From Caballeronia pedi (GTDB taxonomy: Bacteria; Pseudomonadota; Gammaproteobacteria; Burkholderiales; Burkholderiaceae): a DNA stretch of 64,000 nucleotides. The translations under genes were made by a program, and so were the position numbers. The stretch is from positions 1 to 64,000 of the forward strand of contig NZ_FCOE02000016.1 of assembly GCF_001544915.2 (NCBI RefSeq), written 5' to 3'. Below the pieces are notes generated by a model, which saw only the letters and a list, made by a program, of their open reading frames with translations, did not search any database and was not told the origin of the DNA. Below, in pieces: positions 16,376 to 25,706 of the stretch (within the stretch, counting starts at the first letter, position 1; every line of letters starts with the position of its first letter).

Positions 16376-18451
16376 GTGACCACCTTCATTCACTTTTCTG
16401 CCGCTCGCCGCCGCAGTTCGAAGTTCGTCCCTTGGACGATCCTTGTAATCACAACCGTCGCCCGAGCCCAGTCTCCCGCAATCGACGACACCCCCATCCA
16501 ACCCATCTTCGTTACCGCAAACCCACTCGGCGCGAACGCGCTGGTTTCACCATCGAGCTCGATCGACGGCAACGCCCTCGCGCTACGCCGCGCCGATTCC
16601 GTCGGCGAAACGCTCAACGGGCTGCCCGGCGTCTCCACGACAACCTACGGCCCGATGGTCGGAAGACCGATCATTCGCGGCATGGATGGCGACCGCATCC
16701 GCCTGCTGCAAAACGGCGTCGCGTCCTACGACGCGTCGTCGCTGTCGTACGACCACGCCGTGCCGCAAGACACTTTATCGGTCGAACGCGTGGAAATCGT
16801 GCGCGGTCCGGCAGCCTTGCTCTACGGCGGCAATGCGATCGGCGGCGTGGTGAACACCATCGACAATCGCATCCCACGCGAGCCGATCGAAGGCGTATCG
16901 GGACAGGTCGACGCCAGCTACGGCGGCGCCAACGATGCCCGCGCCGGCGCGGCGCAAGTCGAAGGCGGAAACGGCCGCTTCGCGTTTCACGTCGATGCGT
17001 TCGATCGCGAGACCAGCAAGGAACGCATTCCCGGTTTCGCGCATTCCGACCAGCAACGCGCGCTGGACGGTCCCGACGTTCCGCAGCCCTACGGCAGCAT
17101 CCCGAACAGCGACGGCCGCTGGCACGGCGGCGCCGTCGGTTCGTCCTACACATGGGCCGATGGCTACGCCGGCATCAGCTATAACGGCTACGAGGCGAAC
17201 TACGGTTCGGTTGCCGAGGACGATGTCCGTCTGCGCATGCATCAGGATCACATCGCGGCAGCGTCGGAGATACGCAATCTGCAAGGGCCGTTCAGCCAGT
17301 TGAAGTTCGACTTCGGGTACACCGATTACGAGCACAAGGAAATCGATAACGGCGAAACCGGCACGACCTTCCGCAATCACGGTTACGAAGCGCGCATCGA
17401 GGCGCGGCACAGGAAGATCGGCCCGCTCGATGGCGCTATCGGCGTTCAGGTGAGTCAGAACACGTTCTCCGCATTGGGCGATGAAGCGCTCGTGCCCACG
17501 TCGCAGACGACCAACGCCGCGCTGTTCGGACTCGAAGAATGGTCCGTCACCGATGCGCTGAAACTGAGTCTCGGCGCGCGTTACGAACACGTGAACATCG
17601 ACCCGACTTCCGGAGGAAACGAAAAGTTCGCCGCTTCGCCCAAGCGCGATTTCAACGCGGGCAGCGTTTCCGCGGGCGCGCTATTCAGGCTGAACCCGGC
17701 GTGGAGCGTGGTCGGCAATGTCGCGTACACAGAGCGCGCGCCGACTTACTACGAACTCTATTCGAACGGTCCGCACGACGCGACCGGTCAATATCTCATC
17801 GGCAATCCGGACGCGCAGAAAGAGCAAGCGCTCTCGACCGATCTGTCGCTGCGCTTTGCGAGCGGCCCGAACAAGGCGAGCGCGGGCGTGTTCTACAGCC
17901 GCTTCCGCAACTATCTGACCGAGTTCAACACGGGCCGTCTCGTCGATGACGATGACCAACCCGTCGCGCCCGGCACCGACGACGCACTCAATGAAGCTGT
18001 CTATCGAGGCGTGCGCGCGGAGTTTTACGGTATCGAACTGGACGGCACGTGGCGCGTTTTCGACAAGGGCGCGCAACGGCTGGATGTCGAATTCGTCGCG
18101 GACTACACGCATGCGCGCAATGTCGATACCGGCGAGCCGCTGCCGCGCATTTCGCCGCTGCGCGCGACGCTCGCGCTCGACTACGCGTACGGACCGTACG
18201 GCGCCAGAACCGAACTGGTTCACGCGTGGGCACAGGATCGCGTGCCGGAAAACGACCTGCCGACCGGCAGTTACACCACGCTCGGCGTCATCCTGACGTA
18301 CAAATTCCGCTTCGGCGCGACGAACTGGCTCGCGTACGTGCGCGGTCAGAACCTGACGAATCAGGAAGTGCGCTACGCGACTTCGGTCGTGCGCGATATC
18401 GCGCCGGAGGGCGGCCGCAGCGTGATGATCGGCCTGCGTACCGCCTTCTGA
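16376..18451 (+). CDS. znuD: ZnuD-type TonB-dependent outer-membrane zinc receptor
   Basis: 691 residues. A signal peptide ends near ARAQ (residue 33). The plug domain contains TLNGLPGVSTTTYGPMVGRP, IIRGMDGDRIRLLQNG, DASSLSYDHAVP and VEIVRGPAALLYGGNAIGG, the order and wording typical of ZnuD. The rest is a 22-strand barrel ending in Phe. ZnuD imports zinc, and in some species haem, across the outer membrane using TonB. The GTG start at 16376 has only a weak ribosome binding site. Zur-like boxes immediately upstream agree with zinc uptake. No inner-membrane zinc transporter is in the window. Confidence 0.88.
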   Translation: MTTFIHFSAARRRSSKFVPWTILVITTVARAQSPAIDDTPIQPIFVTANPLGANALVSPSSSIDGNALALRRADSVGETLNGLPGVSTTTYGPMVGRPIIRGMDGDRIRLLQNGVASYDASSLSYDHAVPQDTLSVERVEIVRGPAALLYGGNAIGGVVNTIDNRIPREPIEGVSGQVDASYGGANDARAGAAQVEGGNGRFAFHVDAFDRETSKERIPGFAHSDQQRALDGPDVPQPYGSIPNSDGRWHGGAVGSSYTWADGYAGISYNGYEANYGSVAEDDVRLRMHQDHIAAASEIRNLQGPFSQLKFDFGYTDYEHKEIDNGETGTTFRNHGYEARIEARHRKIGPLDGAIGVQVSQNTFSALGDEALVPTSQTTNAALFGLEEWSVTDALKLSLGARYEHVNIDPTSGGNEKFAASPKRDFNAGSVSAGALFRLNPAWSVVGNVAYTERAPTYYELYSNGPHDATGQYLIGNPDAQKEQALSTDLSLRFASGPNKASAGVFYSRFRNYLTEFNTGRLVDDDDQPVAPGTDDALNEAVYRGVRAEFYGIELDGTWRVFDKGAQRLDVEFVADYTHARNVDTGEPLPRISPLRATLALDYAYGPYGARTELVHAWAQDRVPENDLPTGSYTTLGVILTYKFRFGATNWLAYVRGQNLTNQEVRYATSVVRDIAPEGGRSVMIGLRTAF

Positions 18452-18466
18452 CAGCACTCGGGCGCG

Positions 18467-18979
18467 TCAGAGCGGCGCCGACTTGCGCGTATGCAGCGGC
18501 TGATAAGGCTCGCCGGCCTTGAAGCGTTCGAGCCGCTCGCTCGCGACCGAAAGCGCGCCGAGCGACGCGCGTCGCAACTGATGATCGTAGAGCGACACGA
18601 TCGCGGCGAGCCGTTCGAAGTCGTCCGACGGCAGCGCGAAGGAACCGCACGTGCGGCCGGCGTCGAACACGGCGGCCATCGTCTTGTCCGCGCGCAGCAG
18701 CTCGTCGTGCGAAAAGTCGCCGTGTCCTGCTTCCGCGAGGAATTTGGCGAGATACATCGCCTCGGTAATGTGCTGCGCGGGCGCGGCATCTGCCGAGCCG
18801 GCGCGTAACGCCGCCAGCGACATATGCGCCGCGAGCGCAAGCTCGTCTGCCACCGCGCGCGGGATGGGAAGCAGCTGCGCCTTGCTGAACCGCGCGCGCG
18901 TCGCCTGGGGCGAGCGCTGGAAAGGGAGAGTGCGTGACATGCGAGGATCGATGGTTGACCTTTTCAGGTTAACGTTCAT
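18467..18979 (-). CDS. Small hypothetical protein (170 aa), conserved-type regulator-like
   Basis: A soluble, helical protein with no signal peptide; the N terminus is basic and the middle is helical (ARFSKAQLLPIPRAVADE, ISLAALRAG). Similar Burkholderia proteins are sometimes labelled Fis-family or hypothetical, but I see no clear DNA-binding helix-turn-helix. The start could be 18979 or an ATG 39 bases downstream; neither has a strong ribosome binding site. It overlaps the next upstream gene by 11 bases and ends 15 bases from the convergent znuD stop. Confidence 0.6.
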   Translation of the reverse strand: MNVNLKRSTIDPRMSRTLPFQRSPQATRARFSKAQLLPIPRAVADELALAAHMSLAALRAGSADAAPAQHITEAMYLAKFLAEAGHGDFSHDELLRADKTMAAVFDAGRTCGSFALPSDDFERLAAIVSLYDHQLRRASLGALSVASERLERFKAGEPYQPLHTRKSAPL

Positions 18980-19436
18980 CGATCGCCGAATCTGAAGGGT
19001 GCTGACCGCGTTCCTGTTCGAAATGTTCTACAACCGCAATCGCGCGCTCGCACTGGTCGGCGTCGAGCGTGTGAATGCTGCACTTGTCCGGCTCCACGCC
19101 GATCGCCTGCGCGAGCCACTTCATCCCTTTGGACCGCGCCTCGAAGACATTGCAGCCGTCGCGCCGGACCTTCGCCTGCACGAGCGGTTCGAGCGCCGCG
19201 TGCAGCTTCACTTTCAGATCGCGCAAGCGAGCATCGGCCAGACGGCCGAGCGGGACATTGCGCGTGCTGCGCGGAAAGATGCCGATCCACGCCTGACAAT
19301 TCGCGCACATCCACAGCGGGCCGTGGTCGTCGCGATACGGATAGGCTTCGTCGCCCGCGCGCGTCAGGGTCGCGGGCGCGCCGCAGTGATCGCAGTCCGG
19401 ATGGGGCAGAGGTTTGACAGGTCGGCCGACACGCAT
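18969..19436 (-). CDS. DUF3268-like zinc-finger protein
   Basis: 155 residues from the ATG at 19436. Two Cys pairs (CDHCG at about residue 15 and CANCQ at about residue 43) form an apparent four-Cys zinc knuckle, followed by a helical region (LADARLRDLKVKLHAALEPL). The pattern matches small zinc-finger-containing proteins of unknown function that occur on plasmids and in phage-like regions. A longer in-frame start at 19610 exists but adds no recognisable sequence. Its 3' end overlaps the downstream gene by 11 bases. Confidence 0.65.
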   Translation of the reverse strand: MRVGRPVKPLPHPDCDHCGAPATLTRAGDEAYPYRDDHGPLWMCANCQAWIGIFPRSTRNVPLGRLADARLRDLKVKLHAALEPLVQAKVRRDGCNVFEARSKGMKWLAQAIGVEPDKCSIHTLDADQCERAIAVVEHFEQERGQHPSDSAIDER

Positions 19437-19821
19437 TTCAGGAAACCCACGGGCAGGAAAACCAATATAGCAAAACCGCCCGCCGGCCTCGGAAACGCGC
19501 CCGGAGACAACCTCCTTATGGCGGGACGACATCCCTCCTAATGCGTGGTTTTCCCGGACGATCGTTCGGCCGATAGTAACGCTCATCAACAAGACGGCCT
19601 CATCGGCCACGCGTGACGGTCCTCGTCACACGACAAGCTCTCTGCGGCGAACAGGCCAGAACGCGCGACATGCGCGACGCTCCTGATTCAACAGCGACAA
19701 CCACAACGCCGGCGCGCGCGGATCTCTTCACCTCGTCATTCGTCGAGGCGACGTTCGTCTTCTTCTGCATGAGCACATCTGGACAGCCGCGTTTCACGCG
19801 GCCAGCAAGGAGGTACCCGAA
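19437..19821. other. Intergenic region between divergent units
   Basis: 385 bases between the leftward zinc-finger gene and the rightward secreted-protein gene. Short frames here lack ribosome binding sites. Both promoters probably lie here; I could not identify an operator. Confidence 0.4.
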
Positions 19822-20193
19822 ATGAGATCCCATCAAACCAGGCACGCGACGTTCCTGGCCTTCACCATTCTGGCGCTCGGCGCCGCATGCGAGGCCAGCC
19901 TGGCCGCGACCGGCGCGGACAGCGGCGATGCCGGACCACTCACGCTCACCGTTCAGACGCCGTCGGGCAACGTGTCGCGCCTGACTTACGCCGATGACGA
20001 CGGCTGGCGCCTCGACGATCGCGACACGCGGCTCAGACCCACGGAAGCGCGCATCACACCGGCATCGACGGAAGCGCAAAAAGACGAGCGGCCGATGACC
20101 GTCTTCATCGACGGTCCCACGGGTTTCACTTACGTGTGGATGCGCGAGCAGGGCTGGAAATTCGTCGGCCGGCTATCCGAGCGCAAGCGTTGA
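19822..20193 (+). CDS. Secreted protein of unknown function (123 aa)
   Basis: A classical signal peptide (FLAFTILALGAACEASLA) is followed by about 95 polar residues with short beta-rich stretches (LTLTVQTPSGNVSRLTYADD, MTVFIDGPTGFTYVWM). AAGGAGGT lies ahead of the ATG. No family recognised. It begins a three-gene run with a c-type cytochrome 17 bases later and a catalase-like gene after that, so a periplasmic redox role is possible. Confidence 0.65.
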   Translation: MRSHQTRHATFLAFTILALGAACEASLAATGADSGDAGPLTLTVQTPSGNVSRLTYADDDGWRLDDRDTRLRPTEARITPASTEAQKDERPMTVFIDGPTGFTYVWMREQGWKFVGRLSERKR

Positions 20194-20210
20194 ACACGCG
20201 GGCATCGATC

Positions 20211-20549
20211 ATGACGCGCGTGGCCGTGTGTATGCTTGGTGTATCGCTCGCTGCGCGGGTTCACGCGCAGACGACCGCCGACGCCTGGCGCGCGCTGCGC
20301 GTCGCCGATTGCGCGCGTTGTCACGGCAAGGATTACGAGGGACTCGCCGCGCCGTCGATCGTCGGCTTTGCGCGCACGCAGAGCCGCGAGCGTTTCATCG
20401 CGGCGATCCTCGACGGCAATCCTCCGATGGGCATGCCCGCGTACCGTGGCAACGCGCTGATCGAGAATCATATCGACGCAATCCATCGCTACTTCGCCGG
20501 ACGCGCAGACGGCAGCATCGCCGCGAGCGCGACGCCGGGTCGCGAGTGA
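20211..20549 (+). CDS. Small c-type cytochrome, exported
   Basis: 112 residues. A short signal peptide ends near ARVHA. One haem site, CARCH, lies near residue 33, with a likely Met axial ligand in NPPMGMPAY. This is the layout of class I cytochromes that carry single electrons in the periplasm. I chose the ATG at 20211; a TTG at 20190 overlapping the previous stop is also possible. It is 38 bases before the catalase-like gene. Confidence 0.78.
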   Translation: MTRVAVCMLGVSLAARVHAQTTADAWRALRVADCARCHGKDYEGLAAPSIVGFARTQSRERFIAAILDGNPPMGMPAYRGNALIENHIDAIHRYFAGRADGSIAASATPGRE

Positions 20550-20587
20550 CGTAACGACGAACCAGGACTTCAGTCCGGAGGTTAAAC

Positions 20588-21637
20588 ATGAACTCCACTC
20601 AATCTTCCAGCGATGGAACCGGCTGGACCGACAAACTCGACGACGCGACCACGCTCGCGATGCTCGTCAGGGAGATCGGCGAGCAACAGACCAAACTCGC
20701 GACGAGCAGCCACACGGGCCTGAACGGGCAGGTCGATCGCGCGCAGCATCAGAAGCAGTTGCTCGGCACTTTCGGAACGCTTCGGATTGCAGATGATATT
20801 CCCGATGCACTGCGCTTCGGGCCGTTCGCCTCGTCAGCGCCGAAGGCGTATCGCGTCGCCTGTCGCATCTCCAACGGACAGCCGTGCCCGCAATCCGACA
20901 CCGCATCCGACGTGCGCGGCATCGCGATCAAGTTCTTCACGCAAGAGGGCGTCGAAACCGATCTGCTGATGACGAACGAAGGCGGCCGCTCGCACGCGCG
21001 CAACGCGGTGCAGTTCATGGCCGTCGCGGATATCATCGTCGCGCTGCTTTCCGAGGGACCGGTGAGCGGCATCGCGCAGGGCTTGCGCGAAATGATGATG
21101 GCGAAGCTCGGGCCTGTCGAAGCCGCGCGCATTCTCGCGATTCTCTTCAAGGAAACCAAGGCGCATCACGTCGACAGCGTCGCGACGGAACACTACTGGG
21201 GATCGGTCGTGCAACTGGGGCGCGCGGCGATCAAGTACTCGCTTCATCCGCATCCTTCGACGCCCGCCGGAACGAACGCCGAACGCCACGGCGACAATTA
21301 TCTGCGCGCCGACATCTTCAACCGCCTGGAACAGGGTCCGGTGAAATGGAAAGTGGGCCTGCAATGCTTCGTCGATGAAACCACGACGCCCGTCAACGAC
21401 GCCTCCGTGGCGTGGAAGTCGGATGTCGTGATGATCGGCGAACTCGAAATCGCTGCGCCGCCGTCGAGCGATGACGAAGCCCGCATCGACCAGCTCGCCT
21501 TCAATCCGGCCAACGGCTTCGCGCCGCTCGGCATCACGCACGCGCGCCAGGATGTCTACGCCGCGAGCGCCGCGAATCGCAAAGGACGTGGCGTGCTGTC
21601 GAGCGACGAAGCACGCGCGCTGCTGGCTTCGCATTGA
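20588..21637 (+). CDS. Catalase-family (short, SrpA-like) haem protein
   Basis: 349 residues, shorter than classical catalases. Family landmarks are RAQHQKQLLGTF, with His54 as candidate distal residue, YRVACRISNGQ, DVRGIAIKFF, then EHYWGSVVQLGRAAIKYSLHP and, near the end, LAFNPANGFAPLGITHARQDVY. I do not see the R-x3-Y proximal haem-ligand motif of true catalases. Short members act as organic peroxidases or related haem enzymes. AGTCCGGAGG precedes the ATG. No signal peptide, unlike the two genes before it. Confidence 0.75.
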   Translation: MNSTQSSSDGTGWTDKLDDATTLAMLVREIGEQQTKLATSSHTGLNGQVDRAQHQKQLLGTFGTLRIADDIPDALRFGPFASSAPKAYRVACRISNGQPCPQSDTASDVRGIAIKFFTQEGVETDLLMTNEGGRSHARNAVQFMAVADIIVALLSEGPVSGIAQGLREMMMAKLGPVEAARILAILFKETKAHHVDSVATEHYWGSVVQLGRAAIKYSLHPHPSTPAGTNAERHGDNYLRADIFNRLEQGPVKWKVGLQCFVDETTTPVNDASVAWKSDVVMIGELEIAAPPSSDDEARIDQLAFNPANGFAPLGITHARQDVYAASAANRKGRGVLSSDEARALLASH

Positions 21638-21739
21638 ACGCCATCGTCGCGCGACTGCGCAGAACCGCACGTCGCGCGATACTTTTCTCCGATAATGATG
21701 CGCACTCGCCCATGCGTATCATCGCTATCGGAGTTCGCT

Positions 21740-22660
21740 ATGCATCTCGCCGGCATGATTCTTCCGATCTTCGCCATCATCGTGGCGGGATGGGTGGCGC
21801 GTGTCTCGGGCTACATGCCGCACGCGCTGGCGCCGTCGCTGATGCAGTTCGCGTATTACGTCGCGATGCCCGCGCTGGTCTTCCTCACCATCGCCGAAGA
21901 ATCGCTGCGCGCGCTGCTCGAATGGGGCTTTCTCGCCGCGTTCGGCGGCGGCTCGATGCTCTGCTTCGTGCTGATGTTGCTGGCCTTGCGATTCGCGCGC
22001 GGCGCAAGCCTCGGCGCGAGCGCCATGCTCGCCGCCGCCGTCTCGATGACCAACACTGGTTTCGTCGCGCTGCCGATTCTGAAAACGCTGTACGGCAAAC
22101 CCGGCGTGCTCGCGGCGGCGGTCGCGACCGTGTTCGTCGGCGCGATCATGTTTCCCGTGCTCGTCGTGTTGCTGGAAATCAGCCGCTACGATGCATCGCG
22201 CAAGATCAGCGCGGTGGCGCTGTTGCGTCAGATCGGGACCAATCCCGTGATTCTCGCGACGATCTGCGGACTGTTGTGGTCCGTCGCCGGATTCACGCTG
22301 CCCGGACCGGTCGCGTCCTTTCTCACGATACTCGGCGAAGCACTGACGCCGTGCGCGCTCTTCGCTATCGGACTCGATCTGACCTTCAGCGAATTGCGCG
22401 GACGCGTGAGTCTGTATGCGCTGCTCACGGCGCTCAAGCTCGCGGTCGTGCCGCTCGTCGTGTACGCGTTGTGCCTGGCGACGGGACTGAGTCGCACCGC
22501 AACCATCGCGGCGGTCGTCTGCGCCGCCGTGCCGACCGCCAAGAGCGCGTACGTGCTCGCATCCGAATACGACATCGAGAAGACCGTTGTTGGCGCGGCC
22601 ATTTCGATGACCACGCTCCTCTCGATCGTCACGTTGCTCGCGTGGCTCTACGTGCTCTAG
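21740..22660 (+). CDS. AEC-family (auxin efflux carrier-like) permease
   Basis: 306 residues with about ten membrane segments in two five-helix halves: ILPIFAIIVAGWVARVSGYM, SAMLAAAVSMTNTGFVALPI and the later GEALTPCALFAIGLDL, the usual AEC signatures. Bacterial AEC carriers move malonate, malate or other organic anions; the substrate cannot be read here. The start at 21740 fits the first membrane segment. It is convergent with the LysR gene, ending seven bases away. Confidence 0.85.
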   Translation: MHLAGMILPIFAIIVAGWVARVSGYMPHALAPSLMQFAYYVAMPALVFLTIAEESLRALLEWGFLAAFGGGSMLCFVLMLLALRFARGASLGASAMLAAAVSMTNTGFVALPILKTLYGKPGVLAAAVATVFVGAIMFPVLVVLLEISRYDASRKISAVALLRQIGTNPVILATICGLLWSVAGFTLPGPVASFLTILGEALTPCALFAIGLDLTFSELRGRVSLYALLTALKLAVVPLVVYALCLATGLSRTATIAAVVCAAVPTAKSAYVLASEYDIEKTVVGAAISMTTLLSIVTLLAWLYVL

Positions 22661-22666
22661 CGCGTC

Positions 22667-23632
22667 TCAAGGATCGCCGAGTTCTTCATCGACATTGCGT
22701 TCCTCGTCGTCGGGCGGCGAGATGCCGAGCGCCTTGTCCCATTGCGGCTCGCTCAGATAGCGCTCGCGCAGAAAATCGACGAAGGCTTTCACCTTCGTCG
22801 TCGAACGATGCGAGGTCGGATACACCGCCGAGAGCCACAACGGCGGCGCAGCGTATTCGGGTAGCACGCGCACGAGGCGGCGTTCGAGCAGATCGCTTGC
22901 GGCGACCATCGTCGGCAGATAGACGACGCCCGCGCCCGCGCGCGCAAATTCGAGCAACAGGTGCACGCTGTTCGTCTTCAACACGGCGTTCAGGGCGATT
23001 TCATAACACTCGTTGCCCTTCATGAGCGGCCAGTTGTCGCCCCACGGATAATGCGCGTAACGCGCGAAATCGTGACGCAAAAGATCGAGCGGCGTCTCGA
23101 TGGCGGGCTCTTCCTTGAGATACGCGGGCGTCGCGCACAATACGCCGCGCACGGGAAAGAGCTTGCGTTCGACGAGCAGGTTCGATGCGGGCGGATAGAT
23201 CTGCAGCGCGAGATCGAAGCCTTCCTGCACGGGATCGATCACGCGATCGTTCACGGTCACGACGAACTCGATGCGTGGATGCGCCTCGCGAAACGCGATC
23301 AGCGCCTGCGAAAAATGCCCGAGCGCGAAGCCCGGCAGCACATGCACATTGAGCGTGCCCGAGAGCGATTGTGTTTGTTCGCTTGCGCGTCCCGATAGTT
23401 CGCGTACCTTGGAGACGAGCAGCAGGCAATCGCGATAGTACGATTCGCCGACTTCCGACAAACGCACCGCACGCGTCGAACGATGAAACAGCGCGACGCC
23501 GAAATGCTCTTCGAGTTGCTTCACGCGCGACGTGACGACCGATTTCGCCACGCCGAGCTGCCGCGCTGCGCTCGCGAAACTCTGCGCTTCGGCTGCGCGA
23601 ACGAAGGCCTCCATCGACATGAAGAGGTCCAT
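22667..23632 (-). CDS. LysR-family transcriptional regulator
   Basis: 321 residues. N-terminal winged helix (MEAFVRAAEAQSFASAARQL, continuing VAKSVVTSRVKQLEE), then a periplasmic-binding-protein-like effector domain. It belongs to the branch usually annotated as LysR regulators of aromatic or drug-efflux genes. Target genes are not evident; the AraC gene lies 21 bases upstream on the same strand and the AEC gene converges on it. Confidence 0.9.
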   Translation of the reverse strand: MDLFMSMEAFVRAAEAQSFASAARQLGVAKSVVTSRVKQLEEHFGVALFHRSTRAVRLSEVGESYYRDCLLLVSKVRELSGRASEQTQSLSGTLNVHVLPGFALGHFSQALIAFREAHPRIEFVVTVNDRVIDPVQEGFDLALQIYPPASNLLVERKLFPVRGVLCATPAYLKEEPAIETPLDLLRHDFARYAHYPWGDNWPLMKGNECYEIALNAVLKTNSVHLLLEFARAGAGVVYLPTMVAASDLLERRLVRVLPEYAAPPLWLSAVYPTSHRSTTKVKAFVDFLRERYLSEPQWDKALGISPPDDEERNVDEELGDP

Positions 23633-23653
23633 GCTTCCTCCTGTTTCGCCGCG

Positions 23654-24499
23654 CTACGCCGCTTCTTTTCTGTAGCGCAACGGCGTCGTGCCGAGCCGTC
23701 CGGAAAAGAGCGCCGTCATATGCTGCTGCGATGAAAACCCGCACGCCGCCGCGACCTCGACGAGCGGCGCGCTACCCGAGCGCAGCATCTGCGCGGCCGC
23801 GTCGATGCGCTTTTCCAGCACGTAGCGATAGAGCGAATGACCGGTGCGCGCCTTCACGCCGTCGAACACGGCGCGCACGGGCAGATCGAGTTCAGCGGCG
23901 ATATCGGCGCAGGAAAGACTCTGGTCGATGTTGTCCGCGACATACGCTTCGAGCGTCGCGAAGCCGGCGTCCGTCAGCGCCGACTTGCGCTCGCGCGCCG
24001 CGCGTTCGAGATGGCGCGTCGTTTCGATCCACGCGAGCGTGGCGACGCACTGCAGCTCCCACGGATCGACCTTGGCCGGCTCGCCGTGCGCGTTCTGACG
24101 CGCATAACGCACGAGATGGCGGATCGAATCCGCGCCGAGATTGCTGCGGCTGCCCGCGCGCCGCAACGGCTCCGCGCTGCGCTCGGCGATGCGGTTCACG
24201 AAGGTATCCGCATAACGAAACGCGATGAAACCGTGCCGCACGTCGTGCGCATCGATGCGCATGCTTTCGCCGCGCGGGTGATACGCCGCCGTTTCCGCGC
24301 GAAAGGTGAATCGCGCGGCGGGGCCGTCGTCGTAGCGCGTATCGGAGACGATCGTGCCGAGCAGCAGGCAGATCATGTCCGACGAATTGCTCAACGCCAG
24401 CGAATAAGGGCGCGGGCCCGAGATGCAGTATTCGAGTCCCGGCACGCCCGCGATCGTGCTGAAGCGATCGATGCGGGCGGCCGCGGCAGGGGCGCTCAT
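23654..24499 (-). CDS. AraC-family regulator, divergent from the hydroquinone operon
   Basis: 281 residues. The N-terminal effector domain is of the AraC_binding type; the C-terminal AraC HTH is complete (SCADIAAELDLPVRAVFDGV, then VAAACGFSSQQHMTALFSGR and the typical TPLRYR end). Because it is divergent from the outer-membrane channel gene that starts the catabolic operon, with 249 bases between, it is the best candidate for the pathway activator. No effector can be read from sequence. Confidence 0.88.
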   Translation of the reverse strand: MSAPAAAARIDRFSTIAGVPGLEYCISGPRPYSLALSNSSDMICLLLGTIVSDTRYDDGPAARFTFRAETAAYHPRGESMRIDAHDVRHGFIAFRYADTFVNRIAERSAEPLRRAGSRSNLGADSIRHLVRYARQNAHGEPAKVDPWELQCVATLAWIETTRHLERAARERKSALTDAGFATLEAYVADNIDQSLSCADIAAELDLPVRAVFDGVKARTGHSLYRYVLEKRIDAAAQMLRSGSAPLVEVAAACGFSSQQHMTALFSGRLGTTPLRYRKEAA

Positions 24500-24748
24500 G
24501 ATCGTGTCTCCGTTTTCATGGCGGCTTGCGAGGCTCGCCGCTGTTCACGCGAGTATAGATGCGCGGGGCTTGCGCATGCACGCGCGATGGGTCGCCGTTC
24601 GCGAACGCCGCGTGCGCGCTTCGCGCCCCGGTGTAAACCCGCATGCGCTCGCGATGCGCCCGGAATCTGTAATCCGCAAAACCTGAAAGACCGGCGCGCC
24701 GCGTCTTCGTAACGTTCGCTCACACAACACGAACGACCGGAGACGACG

Positions 24749-25681
24749 ATGCAGACGCGGCACCCACGACAGACGATTCGAAGACGGAGAACATGCACGC
24801 TCGCGCTGCTTGGCGCGGTTTGCTCGATGACGGCGCACGCGTCGGGCATTCCCTTCGCGACGGACCGCCCGCAAACCTGGCAGCTCAGCAGCGACTTCGA
24901 AGGCACGTACGATTCCTTCGGCCAGAACATCGAATGGAATCACGACAGCCGCGCGTTCGATTCGCACGGCAATCAGATCGCGGGCCCGGGCACGAACACC
25001 TTCGTCGGCCTCTCGACGTTCATTCACTACTGGAAAGTGCCGTCGCTGCCGCACGTCGGCTTCAACGCGAGCATCACGCTGCCCGCCATCCGCACGCAGG
25101 GCGCGCAGTTCTCGGCAAGCGGCATCGGGGACCCGCTCATCGGCGGGCTCGTCTGGTACAACCCCGCGCCCGCGACGACGCTCGGCTTTCAGGCCTACAT
25201 GCAGGTACCGATCGGGCAGGACGCGGTATCGACGAATACGTGGTCGTTCTGGCCGTCCGTCTTCTACGACGACTGGTACGGACACCTGAACGTGGACCTG
25301 CTGCTCGGCGGAATTTTGCGGGGACGCACGCTGCGCTCGGGGCACGACGACCTGAGCCCGGGCAACACATTTCATCTGAACCTGCGTGTCGGCTACAGCA
25401 TCTCGCCGCCCGACAACCCCTTCGCGATTCCGTTCGTCGGTTTCGACTACCAGACGAGCGGCGGCACGTTCAATCAGACCGCATCGATACCGGTCTCGAA
25501 CAGCGCGAGCCGCGAAACGACCGTGGGTATCGGCGTGCTGTTCCAGTTCAAGCCGAACAGCCTGCCGTTCCTGCACCAGAAGATGTACGACCAGCTTTCC
25601 ATCCAGTACCAGCACTCGGTTTCGGGGCGCAACACGACGCTCACCAACGGAATTCTCGTGCAGGCGTGGCACTACTGGTGA
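24749..25681 (+). CDS. Outer-membrane channel of the phenol/meta-pathway (SphX-like) family
   Basis: 310 residues. Signal peptide to about residue 33 (CSMTAHASG), then a barrel with alternating aromatic strands: GLSTFIHYWKVPSLPHVGFN, GFQAYMQVPIGQDAVS, GVLFQFKPNSLPFL, ending in a Trp. Family members sit at the front of aromatic-degradation operons and are believed to admit hydrophobic substrates. Starts with a clear ribosome site (CGGAGACGACG). It is the first gene of the catabolic operon; the dehydrogenase gene follows after 25 bases. Confidence 0.85.
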   Translation: MQTRHPRQTIRRRRTCTLALLGAVCSMTAHASGIPFATDRPQTWQLSSDFEGTYDSFGQNIEWNHDSRAFDSHGNQIAGPGTNTFVGLSTFIHYWKVPSLPHVGFNASITLPAIRTQGAQFSASGIGDPLIGGLVWYNPAPATTLGFQAYMQVPIGQDAVSTNTWSFWPSVFYDDWYGHLNVDLLLGGILRGRTLRSGHDDLSPGNTFHLNLRVGYSISPPDNPFAIPFVGFDYQTSGGTFNQTASIPVSNSASRETTVGIGVLFQFKPNSLPFLHQKMYDQLSIQYQHSVSGRNTTLTNGILVQAWHYW

Positions 25682-25706
25682 GCACATTCGAACGATGGAG
25701 ACGGAC

